The notes: generated by a model not told the origin, from the sequence alone. 64,000 nucleotides of DNA from Gemmatimonadota bacterium (GCA_025357945.1 JANYLJ010000034.1:1-64000), one strand, 5' to 3'. Numbered from the stretch's first letter, positions 49,901-58,316 are shown. Numbers and translations are program-made.

Positions 49901-51030
49901 TTGCCATAGTTCTGCTTGGCGAGCGTCTTGAAGCCGGTCGGGTTCGTCGAGGTGACCGGCTGCTTCAGGCGAACCACCAGCGAGTCAAGCGGCTGGAGGC
50001 CAGCGGTGAGGTTCATCACGACGTCGATCTGGCAGGCCACGTTGGTCAATACGACCGGTGCGCCAACGACGCCTGGGCAGCCTGAGCCCGGAGCCGATGC
50101 ACCCTGGTTGACCGCCGTGATCGAGATCGAGACACCCTGTGCGACGGTCACAACGACCGACTGCGTCAGTGTGTTCGGGGCGGTGCCGATGCTCGCCGTG
50201 ACGACGGCAGTACCCTGCGCCACTGCGGTGATCAGGCCGGTGCTATTGACGGTTGCTACCGTCGGCGCCAGCGAGGTCCAGGTGACTGCCGGAGCAGTGA
50301 AGGTCGGCGCGACGGTGACCGTCGCCGTCGCCTGCTGCGACTGCGTGGCGAAGAGCGTCATCGCCGAGGGTGAAACGGAGAACGAGATGACGCCAGCCGG
50401 GCCGCTGCCGACAGACACGCCGACGGTGGCGGTGGCGGTCTGCGTACCCGAGGTCGCGGTCGCCGTGATGACGGCGGTACCAGCCGATACGCCGGTGATC
50501 TGACCGGAGGCGTTTACCGAGGCGATGTTCACGTTGGATGTTGCCCAGCCGATGGTCGCGACCGGAGCAGCTGCGGGCTGCGTGATCTGCGTCGAGGCCT
50601 GGAGCGCGCCACCCACCGCGATCGACGCGTTGGTCGGCGTCACCGTGAACGAGGAGATGTTGGCCGGCAGTGCCACGACCTGGAGCGAACCCGCGCCGCT
50701 CTTGGTCGGATCGCCGACCGAGGTGGCGACGATGGTCGTCTGCCCCGGGGAGACGGTGACGATTCCACCGGTGGCGGAGACTGTGGCAACGGCACTGTTG
50801 GTCGATGTCCAGTTCACGGCGCTCGAAATGCCGGAGTCGGCCACGACGGAAGCCACGAAGGTGACGCCGGTCTGACCCATGTTGATCGTGATGCTGGTCG
50901 GAACCACGGTCACCAAATGTACGAGCGGTGTCGGGGGCGGCGGGGTCGTGACGGTGACTTTGTCGCCGCAGGCCGCGAGGCCAAGCGCAACAACACCAGC
51001 CGCCAGAACGTTTCGGTAGAACTTCAACAT
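46963..51030 (-). CDS. Large Ig-like (BIG_2) surface lipoprotein
   Basis: 1355 residues from ATG 51030. The lipoprotein signal is LKFYRNVLAAGVVALGLAACGDK (lipobox LAAC). Three bacterial Ig-like group 2 domains follow at about 35-120, 125-215 and 220-310 (NWTSTNSAVATVSATGG, GWATSNVNIASVNASGQITGVSAGTAVITA, VTWTSLAPTVATVNSTGLITAVAQGTAVVTA). The remaining ~1000 residues are Thr/Asn/Gly/Val-rich beta-like sequence with scattered paired cysteines and no recognisable catalytic motif. It probably extends from the outer membrane as an adhesin or matrix protein. Gemmatimonadota genomes often carry such proteins in multiple copies. Confidence 0.82.
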   Translation of the reverse strand: MLKFYRNVLAAGVVALGLAACGDKVTVTTPPPPTPLVHLVTVVPTSITINMGQTGVTFVASVVADSGISSAVNWTSTNSAVATVSATGGIVTVSPGQTTIVATSVGDPTKSGAGSLQVVALPANISSFTVTPTNASIAVGGALQASTQITQPAAAPVATIGWATSNVNIASVNASGQITGVSAGTAVITATATSGTQTATATVGVSVGSGPAGVISFSVSPSAMTLFATQSQQATATVTVAPTFTAPAVTWTSLAPTVATVNSTGLITAVAQGTAVVTASIGTAPNTLTQSVVVTVAQGVSISITAVNQGASAPGSGCPGVVGAPVVLTNVACQIDVVMNLTAGLQPLDSLVVRLKQPVTSTNPTGFKTLAKQNYGNTIPSSGLVVLSINTANFVKIPTTTTVINGTSFAPGTVAVDLFNGPTTLQTQVYPHIANGGTVFNCQVGAGDPTCSVVNSMVLNNTDGWAADIQKCSGGTGTIAAIAPICAPAAPSTGAAGTNTSTGGFANDVGGNVGNLGTTYWGGPTGSGQTTAELYAVIYNDNPSFPSGSASNRCNNVLGNNTGCINTVTWSIGSPAVGGAGNCGLIAQTALPFRRTFGNGAGATSGCAAYQNVTPIRDNAIVTASIDGVNNPYTTVGVANGCIPAGCNPNFTLIPNSVVFGATPDSARYDYVVPNFVAAPTVLGAENQNWVNKNWLFNPGGTLVTDIGVGPAAATWASFCSNTGAICAQGGSLTFVVPVVSGGDAVLSETNTKTVDGYTVLALGTDRLGNGTTSSVAGTFGVDRTSPLVRISTVGVPSSEGVGVYAGGGAASVLDSTVYNAIEGEYGALVATVGARTQFLSAVIGTGDSLRIDAIDSRSGLRRAIGTTNLFAQNGATGLNSIGINAYNTLSFLPATIDGWLPVPPMHVLASGVQTVAGYYTTTMYVVDNAGNVSGCPFAGAVSGSVCTASVANPAANTNPAMGTVTGQNANLFARRTLALDPAQPQVTGVSPNNNYTGNAPANFTLGSQDDLEVIDTRFRVQYPNLTIGDVGGTVPATGGLVWSYALSNVFMPSGNAAGPASVAFAPATAAAGTNFGFFLPIGIRFDGAVNALAGNGLGIVNPSLTTVSLDQFTLNVQETCTNAAPPGTGFATGPTASCGVALVSPAVGDPIPQSVTVGFIPPTKPTNVGVQVRDVFGSWVFNDNAGSATTGVSAEFISPVLSATVAAPGGYSVSYFNAGLTTSCPQGGAVQPANTTTCVSSGINFRGDLFYSTAGTKVYRATQALSNTLPIFTRVEVYGLNALGQWVFVSRINVPATIATGAGCPVSTPPIGVVGCDNGNERYWFYTFSSVAGFTTYRAIGVNASGFGLASTIN

Positions 51031-51330
51031 TCCTGATCTCCCTGAAAAGTGTTTGAGCATTCTGTGCTAACTGTATACTGGACAATGTTTTACAAATTCT
51101 GCGTCGTTCCGACATCGAAACACCGCCCGCCCGTGGCTCCGACAGGAGCTGGCAAACGTTGATCTGGCGCGCTTACCCCAGCGCTTGTAACTGGTCTAAA
51201 AACTTACGCCACAACAACTTGGACGGTGCTTCGGCGGTGCGGCCCCAAGCCAGGTCCTGCCCCAGCAATGCTCGGCGGCACACCGATCCACGGTGGTGAA
51301 TGGCAATCTCCGTGCTAGTCAGGACTTTCG
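51031..51330. other. Intergenic region upstream of the Ig-like lipoprotein gene
   Basis: 300 bases, with a locally AT-rich stretch at 51061-51105. On the minus strand TATACA (51070 region) could be a -10 element for the large lipoprotein gene, but no clear -35 accompanies it. Nothing else recognised. Confidence 0.35.
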
Positions 51331-52167
51331 CTACTTCTTCGTTGCGACGTGAAACGTGAGCGTGGTGGTGCCGCCCGATACCTGGGGCCCGATTGCCCGC
51401 GCTGGCGAGGCCAGAAGTGCCTTTGCCAACGTATTCCGCCCGGCTATCGACAAGTTGCCAACGATCAGCCGACTGCTCGCCGGGGCCGATTCGAGCTGGA
51501 CTAGCCAGTTGGCACCCCTCGGTCGCCCGTATCCGAAAGACACCGATTGTGTCGTTCCGACACTGGAGTCGGCGATGGTGTGGCCGGACCAGCTGATCAC
51601 GGTCCCGGCGACGGTGATCGTCACGGCAGGGTCGCCCCCTTCGACCCGGACCCGGGCGAGGTACTCGATCCCGCTCATATCCAAACCGATCTGATCGGCG
51701 GCACTCGCCAGGCTGCGGTTGTCGGTCATGAAGTCGAGAAGGTACGCCGTGGCACCGGCCACTCCGTGGGCGTTCTCGGCGGCGAGGGCGTTGGTGGCGA
51801 CGATGATCGGGTGGCTGGCCTTGCCCTCGGCCAGGGTGTGGTCCCCCGAGCTGACGCGCTGGTAGAACCCGAGGCAGATCGAGCCGAGGATCCATTGGGC
51901 GAACCGGGGCTCTTCGCGTATCGTGCTGGCGAGGAGCAGGGGCAGCCCGGCCCCCGTACCAGCAGGCGTGAGCACGGTGGTCGCCGGCACCAGTTTGCGA
52001 GCAAGATCCGGATCCGCGAGGTACCAGACGCAGTAGCCCCCGCGTGCGCCCTCGAGCGTCCAGGTGGCATCCTGCCGCAGCTGCGCCTGAGCCGCCAGCG
52101 AGCCCACACCGCCGCGTACCACGATCAGCGCCAGCACGCCGAGTAACCGTGTTCCGGCGACACTCAT
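51331..52167 (-). CDS. Hypothetical secreted protein
   Basis: 278 residues from ATG 52167 (SVAGTRLLGVLALIVVRGG, cleaved near LAAQAQ). The mature part begins TWTLEGARGGYCVWYLADPDLARKLVP and holds two cysteines about 60 residues apart, with a soluble alpha/beta-looking domain. Not recognised. It follows the tlpA-like gene after 46 bases on the same strand and may be part of that operon. Confidence 0.65.
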   Translation of the reverse strand: MSVAGTRLLGVLALIVVRGGVGSLAAQAQLRQDATWTLEGARGGYCVWYLADPDLARKLVPATTVLTPAGTGAGLPLLLASTIREEPRFAQWILGSICLGFYQRVSSGDHTLAEGKASHPIIVATNALAAENAHGVAGATAYLLDFMTDNRSLASAADQIGLDMSGIEYLARVRVEGGDPAVTITVAGTVISWSGHTIADSSVGTTQSVSFGYGRPRGANWLVQLESAPASSRLIVGNLSIAGRNTLAKALLASPARAIGPQVSGGTTTLTFHVATKK

Positions 52168-52213
52168 CGCGTCTGCCAAGCCGTGTGGAACGCGGCCGTG
52201 CGCGGAAGCCGGA

Positions 52214-52690
52214 TCACTTGCCGACGAGCGTGGCGAGTTCGGCAGCGATCTTCTGGTCGGCGCCGTCACCGGTGTAGGCCACGCGGCCGTTCTTGTCGAT
52301 AATCACCACATACGACGTTGCCAGTGCGCCGAAGGCGCGCACCGCCACGCCGCGATCGTCGTAGAGGGTGACCCAGGGCGGGCGGTTTTCCGCCACGTAT
52401 CGCCGCACCCGCTCCCGGCGATCGTTCACCGTCACATTGACGCCGTAGAAGTCGACGCGATCGCCGTACTGCTTTTGTGCCGAGCGCATCTCCGGCAGCA
52501 GCGCCCGACAGACTTCGCACCAGGTCGCCCAGAACTCGACCACGGCGGCGCGTTTGCCCACGCCGAGCCCGACCCGCACCGGCTTGCCGTCGAGGTCCGC
52601 GACCGTCACCACCGGTGCCACCTGTCCCACGCCAGGCGCCGCCTGCGCCGCGAGTCGTCCGCCGGAGAAGAGCAAGGCCGCGAGCAGCAC
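52214..52690 (-). CDS. TlpA-like thiol-disulfide oxidoreductase (thioredoxin fold)
   Basis: 158 residues from GTG 52690 (LLAALLFSGGRLAAQAAPGVGQ), or 182 from GTG 52762, which overlaps the previous stop but would translate the heptamer repeat as [13 protein letters not shown]. The redox motif is FWATWCEVCRALLPEM (Cys-Glu-Val-Cys). The cis-Pro loop is not the standard form, though ATSYVVIIDKNGRVAY is. It would reduce disulfides in the periplasm, with electrons passed by the CcdA/DsbD-like membrane protein encoded upstream. The original start may have been disturbed by the repeat. Confidence 0.85.
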   Translation of the reverse strand: MLLAALLFSGGRLAAQAAPGVGQVAPVVTVADLDGKPVRVGLGVGKRAAVVEFWATWCEVCRALLPEMRSAQKQYGDRVDFYGVNVTVNDRRERVRRYVAENRPPWVTLYDDRGVAVRAFGALATSYVVIIDKNGRVAYTGDGADQKIAAELATLVGK

Positions 52691-52711
52691 GGCGTGGCGT
52701 AGCGCGACACG

Positions 52712-52753
52712 CCTCGTCTCTCGTCTCTCGTCTCTCGTCTCTCGTCTCTCGTC
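52712..52753. repeat. Heptamer array, copy D (single arm, no inverted partner)
   Basis: Six tandem copies of TCGTCTC on the plus strand. Unlike the other members it lacks a nearby purine arm. It overlaps the possible 5' end of the tlpA-like gene and stops three bases from the ccdA/dsbD-like stop codon. Confidence 0.8.
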
Positions 52754-52755
52754 AG

Positions 52756-53457
52756 TTACCACACTTGCCCCGCTTTCACGAAGTAGTACTCCGCCATCAC
52801 CAGTATCACAGCGCCGGCGGCCCGCTTGATCCAGAGCATCCAGGTGCCGCTTCGCGGCATCGCCGCGACGGTACCGGAGAGCAAGCCAACCAGCACGAGC
52901 ACGGCCGTCATGCCCAGTGAGAATACGAACAGACAGATAAAACCCCACACGGCACTTTGCGTCGCGGCAACCCATGTCAACACCGCAGCGAACGCGGGGG
53001 CGCCGCACGGTGCGGCGACCAGCCCAGACGTGGCCCCCATGAGGAAGGCGCCGCCGAGGGAATCGGCGCCGAGTCGCGCCGCCCACGCCACGATCCGGGT
53101 GGGCGCCCCGAGCGGAATCACGTCGAACATCGCGAGCGCCGCCAGCAACAGCAACTGGCCGAACGCCAGGTACGCCCAGCGGTTGGCGGAGATGGTGCCG
53201 AACAGCGTGCCGGTGAGTCCGGCCAGGAGCCCGAGCGACGCGTAGACGGTGGCCAGCCCCAATACATAGACGAGGGTGACGAGCACGGTGCGCCGGCGGG
53301 AGCGACCCACGGCACCGGCGCCACCGAGGACGCCGGCGGTGATCGGAATCATCGGGTAAATGCAGGGCGTGAGCGACGTTGCCACGCCGGCCGCGAACAA
53401 CAGCGGCAGGGCGCTCAGCGGGGCGCGTGCCAGCGTGGCTGCAACGTCCTGGATCAT
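52756..53457 (-). CDS. CcdA/DsbD-like thiol-disulfide interchange membrane protein
   Basis: 233 residues from ATG 53457 with about six membrane helices. The paired cysteine motifs are in SLTPCIYPMIP and LVAAPCGAPAF, the pattern of the DsbD transmembrane domain that moves electrons from cytoplasmic thioredoxin across the membrane. There is no periplasmic alpha or gamma domain; the TlpA-like protein encoded next would take the electrons. The open frame extends upstream through the heptamer repeat ([10 protein letters not shown]), which is not part of the family; no ribosome site precedes the ATG. Confidence 0.88.
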   Translation of the reverse strand: MIQDVAATLARAPLSALPLLFAAGVATSLTPCIYPMIPITAGVLGGAGAVGRSRRRTVLVTLVYVLGLATVYASLGLLAGLTGTLFGTISANRWAYLAFGQLLLLAALAMFDVIPLGAPTRIVAWAARLGADSLGGAFLMGATSGLVAAPCGAPAFAAVLTWVAATQSAVWGFICLFVFSLGMTAVLVLVGLLSGTVAAMPRSGTWMLWIKRAAGAVILVMAEYYFVKAGQVW

Positions 53458-53460
53458 GGT

Positions 53461-53585
53461 GACGAGAGACGAGAGACGAGAGACGAGAGACGGGAACTGC
53501 TCCGTCGCCCTGAGTGCAGCGATGGACCTGCAGGCTTCCTCATACCGGCGCCCTCGTCTCTCGTCTCTCGTCTCTCGTCTCTCCC
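53461..53585. repeat. Heptamer inverted repeat, copy E
   Basis: The left arm is 53461-53494 (GACGAGA repeated) and the right arm is 53551-53585 (CCCTCGTCTCTCGTCTCTCG and onward); more than 25 bases pair. The spacer carries AACTGCTCCGTCGCCCTGAG and GCAGCGATGGACCT, a diverged copy of the GTCATCCTGAG-type repeat. The right arm is the 3' coding end of ispG; the left arm ends three bases from the next ATG. Confidence 0.83.
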
Positions 53586-54796
53586 GCAGTGTATCGCTCG
53601 GCGACGTACCTCTCCAGGATCGCCAGGAATTCCGACACGATGTGATCCCCGCGAAGGGTGGTGACCAGTTGGCCATCGACGAACACCGGTGCCACCGGTT
53701 CCTCGAAGGTGCCCGGCAGCGAAATGCCGATGTTGGCGTGCTTCGATTCGCCGGGGCCGTTCACGACGCATCCCATCACGGCGACCTTCAGCTCTTCGAC
53801 GCCGGGACGATCGACGCGCCACGCGGGCATCCGCTGCAGCAGGTGGCGCTGGATCTCCTGCGCCATCGACTGGAAGAACGTACTGGTGGTCCGGCCACAA
53901 CCCGGGCAGGACGTGACTTGCGGCGTGAAGTGGCGGAGCGACAACGACTGGAGGATCTGCTGCGCGACGCGCACCTCTTCGCTGCGATCGCCATCCGGTT
54001 CCGGGGTGAGCGAGACGCGAATGGTGTCGCCGATCCCTTCCTGCAGCAGGATCGCGAGCGCGGCGGCACTCGCCACGACACCCTTCATGCCCATGCCGGC
54101 TTCGGTGAGGCCCAGGTGCAGTGGGTAGTCGTCGCGCGCGGCGAGCAGGCGGTACACGTCCACCAGGTCCTGCACGTTCGACACCTTGGCACTGAGCACG
54201 ATCCGGTCGTGAGCGAGGCCGATCTCTTCGGCGAACAGGGCGGAGCGGATCGCCGACTCGACCATGGCATCGAGCATCACGTCGCGCGACTCGCGCGGGA
54301 CCATCGCCGCTGCGTTCGTGTCCATCAGGCTGGTAAGCAATGCCTGGTCGAGCGATCCCCAGTTGACGCCAATGCGCACCGGCTTGTCGTGCTGCAGGGC
54401 GACGTCGATGATGGCGCGGAAGTGCTCGTCGTGGCGCTTGCCACCCACGTTGCCAGGATTGATGCGGTACTTGGCGAGCGCCTGGGCGCAGTCGGGATGG
54501 CGCGTCAGCAGCAGGTGCCCGTTGTAGTGGAAGTCGCCGACGATCGGGACCGCCACACCGATACGGCCAAGTCCGGCGACGATCCCGGGCACCGCCGCCG
54601 CCGCCGCATCGTTGTTGACGGTGACGCGCACCAGCTCGCTGCCGGCGCGCGCGAGCAGGGCCACCTGTGCCACCGTTGCGGCGATATCGGCGGTGTCGGT
54701 GTTGGTCATCGACTGAACCACCACCGGGTGCGCCGCGCCCACCGGAACGCCGCCCACCATGACCGTCGGCGTTGGGCGGCGGGAAACCGCGGTCAT
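53540..54796 (-). CDS. ispG: 4-hydroxy-3-methylbut-2-enyl-diphosphate synthase (IspG/GcpE)
   Basis: 418 residues from ATG 54796. [22 protein letters not shown] opens the TIM barrel, FHYNGHLLL and YRINPGNVG follow, and the 4Fe-4S ligands are in SCPGCGRTT and [11 protein letters not shown]. It makes HMBPP in the methylerythritol phosphate isoprenoid pathway. The family normally ends near [12 protein letters not shown]; here the frame continues as [16 protein letters not shown], encoded by the heptamer repeat, so the repeat has extended the C-terminus by about 14 residues. Confidence 0.95.
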   Translation of the reverse strand: MTAVSRRPTPTVMVGGVPVGAAHPVVVQSMTNTDTADIAATVAQVALLARAGSELVRVTVNNDAAAAAVPGIVAGLGRIGVAVPIVGDFHYNGHLLLTRHPDCAQALAKYRINPGNVGGKRHDEHFRAIIDVALQHDKPVRIGVNWGSLDQALLTSLMDTNAAAMVPRESRDVMLDAMVESAIRSALFAEEIGLAHDRIVLSAKVSNVQDLVDVYRLLAARDDYPLHLGLTEAGMGMKGVVASAAALAILLQEGIGDTIRVSLTPEPDGDRSEEVRVAQQILQSLSLRHFTPQVTSCPGCGRTTSTFFQSMAQEIQRHLLQRMPAWRVDRPGVEELKVAVMGCVVNGPGESKHANIGISLPGTFEEPVAPVFVDGQLVTTLRGDHIVSEFLAILERYVAERYTAGETRDERRETRAPV

Positions 54797-54809
54797 CAGT
54801 ACTCCAGGA

Positions 54810-55070
54810 TCAGGCGAGTCCAAGCTGCGAAACGAAGCGATCCCACTCGGCGGGCGTGACGACGCCCTCGATCCGCAACGGCTCGAGCGCGGCGAGAATC
54901 TCGGCGCGGGTGCCGGAAATCCGGCGATCACGCAACTCGCCGATCATCCGGGCGAACTTGTGCTCGTATTCGTTGTGCTTCAGCTCGCCAGCCTTGAAGG
55001 CGGTACAGACCTTTCGCAGCTCCTCGGCGGCACGGGTTGGCGTGATCGAGGTCAGCGGGGTGTCGGGCAT
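54810..55070 (-). CDS. Small hypothetical protein
   Basis: 86 residues, soluble and mostly helical ([33 protein letters not shown] then [17 protein letters not shown]). No motif recognised. Codon use resembles its neighbours and it has a purine-rich leader (AGGAGCCGC). It lies between the potassium importer and ispG, 13 bases before the latter. Confidence 0.65.
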   Translation of the reverse strand: MPDTPLTSITPTRAAEELRKVCTAFKAGELKHNEYEHKFARMIGELRDRRISGTRAEILAALEPLRIEGVVTPAEWDRFVSQLGLA

Positions 55071-55148
55071 TGCGGCTCCTTGGGAGAGCCGAAAGCTAAC
55101 CGGGACCGGGGGGGGAGGAAGTGAGGAGGCGCGGCGCCCGGCTCACCG

Positions 55149-57182
55149 CTACTCCTCCCTCACCCGCACCGGCATGGTCATCATCGTCTTGCCGTCCCAT
55201 TGCAGTCGCTTCTGGATCGCGAACGCGGTCTCGTTGTGCAGCACCCGGCGCCACCAGCTGTCCTTCTGGAAGATCAACTTGCCGGCGAAGAAGGTGGCCC
55301 GGGGGAATTCCTTCGCCACGAGCAGGCACACCGCCTCGGCCTCGGCCACCACGTCGGTACCGACCGACCAGCGTCCGGTGGCTGGCAGCCCAAGCCGGCG
55401 GGCCAAGGCCACGTACTGGTCCACCGTCTCGGCGGTCTGCTGCTTCAGGTCGGCCACGCCGTGTTCGCCCTTGAATCCGCCGGAATCAACGACGCCGACA
55501 ACGACGAAGACGAAGTTCTGATAGTAGGAAGGAAAGGCGCGCATCACATTGAGCATCGTGTGAATGCCGATGCCGCCATACGACCCGGCCAGAACGACCG
55601 CAGTCGGCTGTTTCGGGTCGAGCGGTCGGGGCCCCGACCCGGAATCGTGTTTGCGCGGCAGGTCGCCGAGCTCGTCGAACAGTTGACGCGTTCGTGAATC
55701 GTTGGCGCGATAGTGCCGCTTGATGACCAGGCAGAGCGCGATCAGGAGCAACGTCACCACCATGGTCACCCAGCCGCCCTCGGCGAATTTTTCGTACACC
55801 GTGATCACAAGCACCGTGCTGCACAGGGCCAGTCCGGCGCCGAAGAGCGTGACGCGGCGCTTCCAGACCCGTTGCTGTTCCATGCCCCAGGACCGGCCGG
55901 GCTTGTCCCCCGTCGGGGCACGGCCGCGACGGCCGCGCAACCAGAAGCGGAGCATCGCGAACATCGACAGCGAGAAGGTCAGGAAGACGTTGATCGAATA
56001 CATCACGATCAGGTGATCCACGCGGCCCCGGGTATAGAGCAGTGCGACGAGTGCGGCGAGTCCCATCAGCAGGATGCCGTTCTGGGTGGTGAGCCGCTCG
56101 GACAACGCGCTGAAACGGTGCGGCATCCAGCTATCGATCGCCATGTTGGACAGCACGCGCGGGCCGTCGATAAACCCGGCTTGCGCGGCGACCACGAGCA
56201 GCGCCCCTTCGGACACGAGTGTCACCACGAGGAACACGCCACCGAGCGGCAGCCCGGCCACCATGCGTTCGACCAGGACCGCGTTCATGGTCTTCCCCGG
56301 CGTCGGCACGACGTGCCAGAGGAGGTAGCAGAGCAACAGTCCCGACGCGGTGATGGCGAGCGAGCCGGCCATGTAAAGCATGGTGCGCTTGCCGGTGCGG
56401 ACGCGCGGCTCGCGCATGATCGGCAGGCCGTTCGACACGGCCTCGATGCCGGTGTAGGTGCCGCCGCCGAGCGAGTAGGCGCGCAGAAAGAGGAGGATCA
56501 TTCCGCCGGTGCCGAGGGCGCTCAGGCCGCGGTGGTATCCGGTGGTGACTTCCGAGATGGTGGCGGCCGCCGTGCTCGCGTGGGCAAAGATTCCGCCGCC
56601 GATCACGATCGCGTGGGTCACCAGGAAAATGATGAAGATCGGTGTGAGGGCGAGCACCGACTCGCGCACGCCACGGATGTTGAGCACGCTGAGGCCGACG
56701 ATCACCGCCGCTTCGAACGGCAGTTCCACCGAGTGCCACGCCGGCGGCAGAAAGGAGAAGATGGCATCGCCCGCGGCCGCAATTGACGTGGTGATCGTCA
56801 GGACGTAATCGACGAGCAGGGCGCATCCCGAGACCACCCCGGCCCGCGGCCCGAGCAGCTCGGTCGCGACGACGTAGCCGCCGCCGCCGGTGGGAAACGC
56901 CTCGATGATCCGGCTGTACGCCGCCGATATCAGAAGCACGGTGCCGGCCATCAGCACGACGAGTCCGAGGGCGAGGAACGTGTGTTCGCCAAGCGTCTCG
57001 AACACCGCCTGCGGGCCGTAGCTCGAACTGGAGAGGCCGTCGGCACCGAGGCCGACCCAGGCGAGGAACGGAATCAGGGCGAGGCGTTGAAAGAGGCCGG
57101 TATCGGCGAGATCCCGCGGCTTGCCGAGGATTCCCTGGCGCAGCCGGGTTCGCCATGACGGTGGACTGTTCGGGGGGTTCAT
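55149..57182 (-). CDS. KimA-like APC-superfamily potassium importer
   Basis: 677 residues from ATG 57182. Twelve membrane helices in the APC fold carry GLSSSSYGPQAV (KimA has DALSSVAYG at this place), SRIIEAFPTGGGGYVVATELLG and LLVDYVLTITTSIAAAGDAI. The cytoplasmic C-terminal domain (about 500-677) ends LIFQKDSWWRRVLHNETAF, close to the KimA C-terminus. KimA is a high-affinity proton-coupled K+ importer inhibited by c-di-AMP. The KdpD/KdpE-like pair immediately upstream on the same strand supports a potassium role. Confidence 0.85.
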   Translation of the reverse strand: MNPPNSPPSWRTRLRQGILGKPRDLADTGLFQRLALIPFLAWVGLGADGLSSSSYGPQAVFETLGEHTFLALGLVVLMAGTVLLISAAYSRIIEAFPTGGGGYVVATELLGPRAGVVSGCALLVDYVLTITTSIAAAGDAIFSFLPPAWHSVELPFEAAVIVGLSVLNIRGVRESVLALTPIFIIFLVTHAIVIGGGIFAHASTAAATISEVTTGYHRGLSALGTGGMILLFLRAYSLGGGTYTGIEAVSNGLPIMREPRVRTGKRTMLYMAGSLAITASGLLLCYLLWHVVPTPGKTMNAVLVERMVAGLPLGGVFLVVTLVSEGALLVVAAQAGFIDGPRVLSNMAIDSWMPHRFSALSERLTTQNGILLMGLAALVALLYTRGRVDHLIVMYSINVFLTFSLSMFAMLRFWLRGRRGRAPTGDKPGRSWGMEQQRVWKRRVTLFGAGLALCSTVLVITVYEKFAEGGWVTMVVTLLLIALCLVIKRHYRANDSRTRQLFDELGDLPRKHDSGSGPRPLDPKQPTAVVLAGSYGGIGIHTMLNVMRAFPSYYQNFVFVVVGVVDSGGFKGEHGVADLKQQTAETVDQYVALARRLGLPATGRWSVGTDVVAEAEAVCLLVAKEFPRATFFAGKLIFQKDSWWRRVLHNETAFAIQKRLQWDGKTMMTMPVRVREE

Positions 57183-57266
57183 GGGGACAACCGTACCCGC
57201 GGTGCGATTAACTCCGCACAAAGAACCCGGTTGCCGGCGTTAAGATTTCGCGAAAGTGCCGGTACG

Positions 57267-58316
57267 TCAGCCATCGGCGTACTGGCCGGGCAAGTCGGCG
57301 GCGGGGAGCGACAGCACGAACAAGGAGCCGCCACCGGCTCGCGGCAGGTAGCGAAGCGTCCCGCCCTGCGCTTCGGCGAGGCCACGCGCGATCGCGAGTC
57401 CAAGACCGGTTCCGCCGACATCGGACGCAACATCTGGTCGCCGGTAGAACGCCTGGAAGATCCGCTCGCGTTCGGCCTCGGGCACGCCGGGACCGGCATC
57501 GCCGACGGTGAGCTCGATCCAGGCACCGCGCCGCACGGCGAGCAATTCGATCGGCGCGCCCGCCGGCGAATACTTGTGCGCGTTCTCGATCAGGTTGACC
57601 AGGATGCGCAGCGAGGCGGCCAGGTCGAATCGGCCGATCAGCAGGGTGCCTCCCTCGGCCAGTTCGACGCGGACGTTGCGTTCGGGCATCGCCCCCGACA
57701 CGCGCTGCAACGCGGCACCGACGAGATCATCGACGGGAGTGATCTCGATGGTGGACACCAGCGTGCCACTCTGGACCCGGGTCAGGTCCAGCAGGTCGGC
57801 GACCATGCGATTGAGGCGATCGGCCTCCTGTTCGATCACCATCGCCCGATCATCGATGCCGGCGAGGTCGTGCGCCAGCGCCTTGATGGTGGTCAGTGGC
57901 GTGCGCAGGTCGTGCGACACCGACGCGAGCAGGGCGTTCTTGAGGCGGTTCGCCTCGCGCAACGATTCACGCTCACCGGCGGTGCGGGCCTCGCGTTGCG
58001 CCCGGTGCAGCAACTCAGCCGCCACGACGCTGACGATGAGGAACGCCGCGAGAACGAACCAGTCGAGCGGGTTGGTAATGGCGAGCGTGTTGTAGGGCGG
58101 GATGAAACCCCAGTCGAAGAGCAGGAACGACACGGCAGCGAGCGCCAGGCCGACGCGGTGGCCGGCACTCGCGCTCCCCGCCAGCACGAGGAGGAGATAC
58201 GCCAGGGCGATGTGGGTCTTTTCGAGGTCGCGGCGAACGAGCAGCAGGACGGCGGTCACGCCGGCCGTGGCAATCACCCAGGTGAGCCAGTGGCGAGTGG
58301 CAGCTCGCGGCGTCAT
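57267..58316 (-). CDS. KdpD-like sensor histidine kinase lacking the N-terminal KdpD and USP domains
   Basis: 349 residues from ATG 58316. The protein consists of the DUF4118 four-helix membrane domain (about 15-110, DWGFIPPYNTLAITNP), then HisKA with LLASVSHDLRTPLTTIK and HATPase_c with LIENAHKYSP, DAGPGVP and GGTGLGLAI. The HDLRTPLT form and DUF4118 domain are specific to KdpD. The N-terminal ~350 residues that in E. coli bind c-di-AMP and ATP are absent. It overlaps the response regulator by four bases. Confidence 0.88.
   Translation of the reverse strand: MTPRAATRHWLTWVIATAGVTAVLLLVRRDLEKTHIALAYLLLVLAGSASAGHRVGLALAAVSFLLFDWGFIPPYNTLAITNPLDWFVLAAFLIVSVVAAELLHRAQREARTAGERESLREANRLKNALLASVSHDLRTPLTTIKALAHDLAGIDDRAMVIEQEADRLNRMVADLLDLTRVQSGTLVSTIEITPVDDLVGAALQRVSGAMPERNVRVELAEGGTLLIGRFDLAASLRILVNLIENAHKYSPAGAPIELLAVRRGAWIELTVGDAGPGVPEAERERIFQAFYRRPDVASDVGGTGLGLAIARGLAEAQGGTLRYLPRAGGGSLFVLSLPAADLPGQYADG

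Noticed and set aside
57183..57266. A c-di-AMP (ydaO) riboswitch before the KimA-like gene
   Set aside because: The gap to the upstream gene is only 84 bases, too short for this riboswitch, and conserved blocks are missing.
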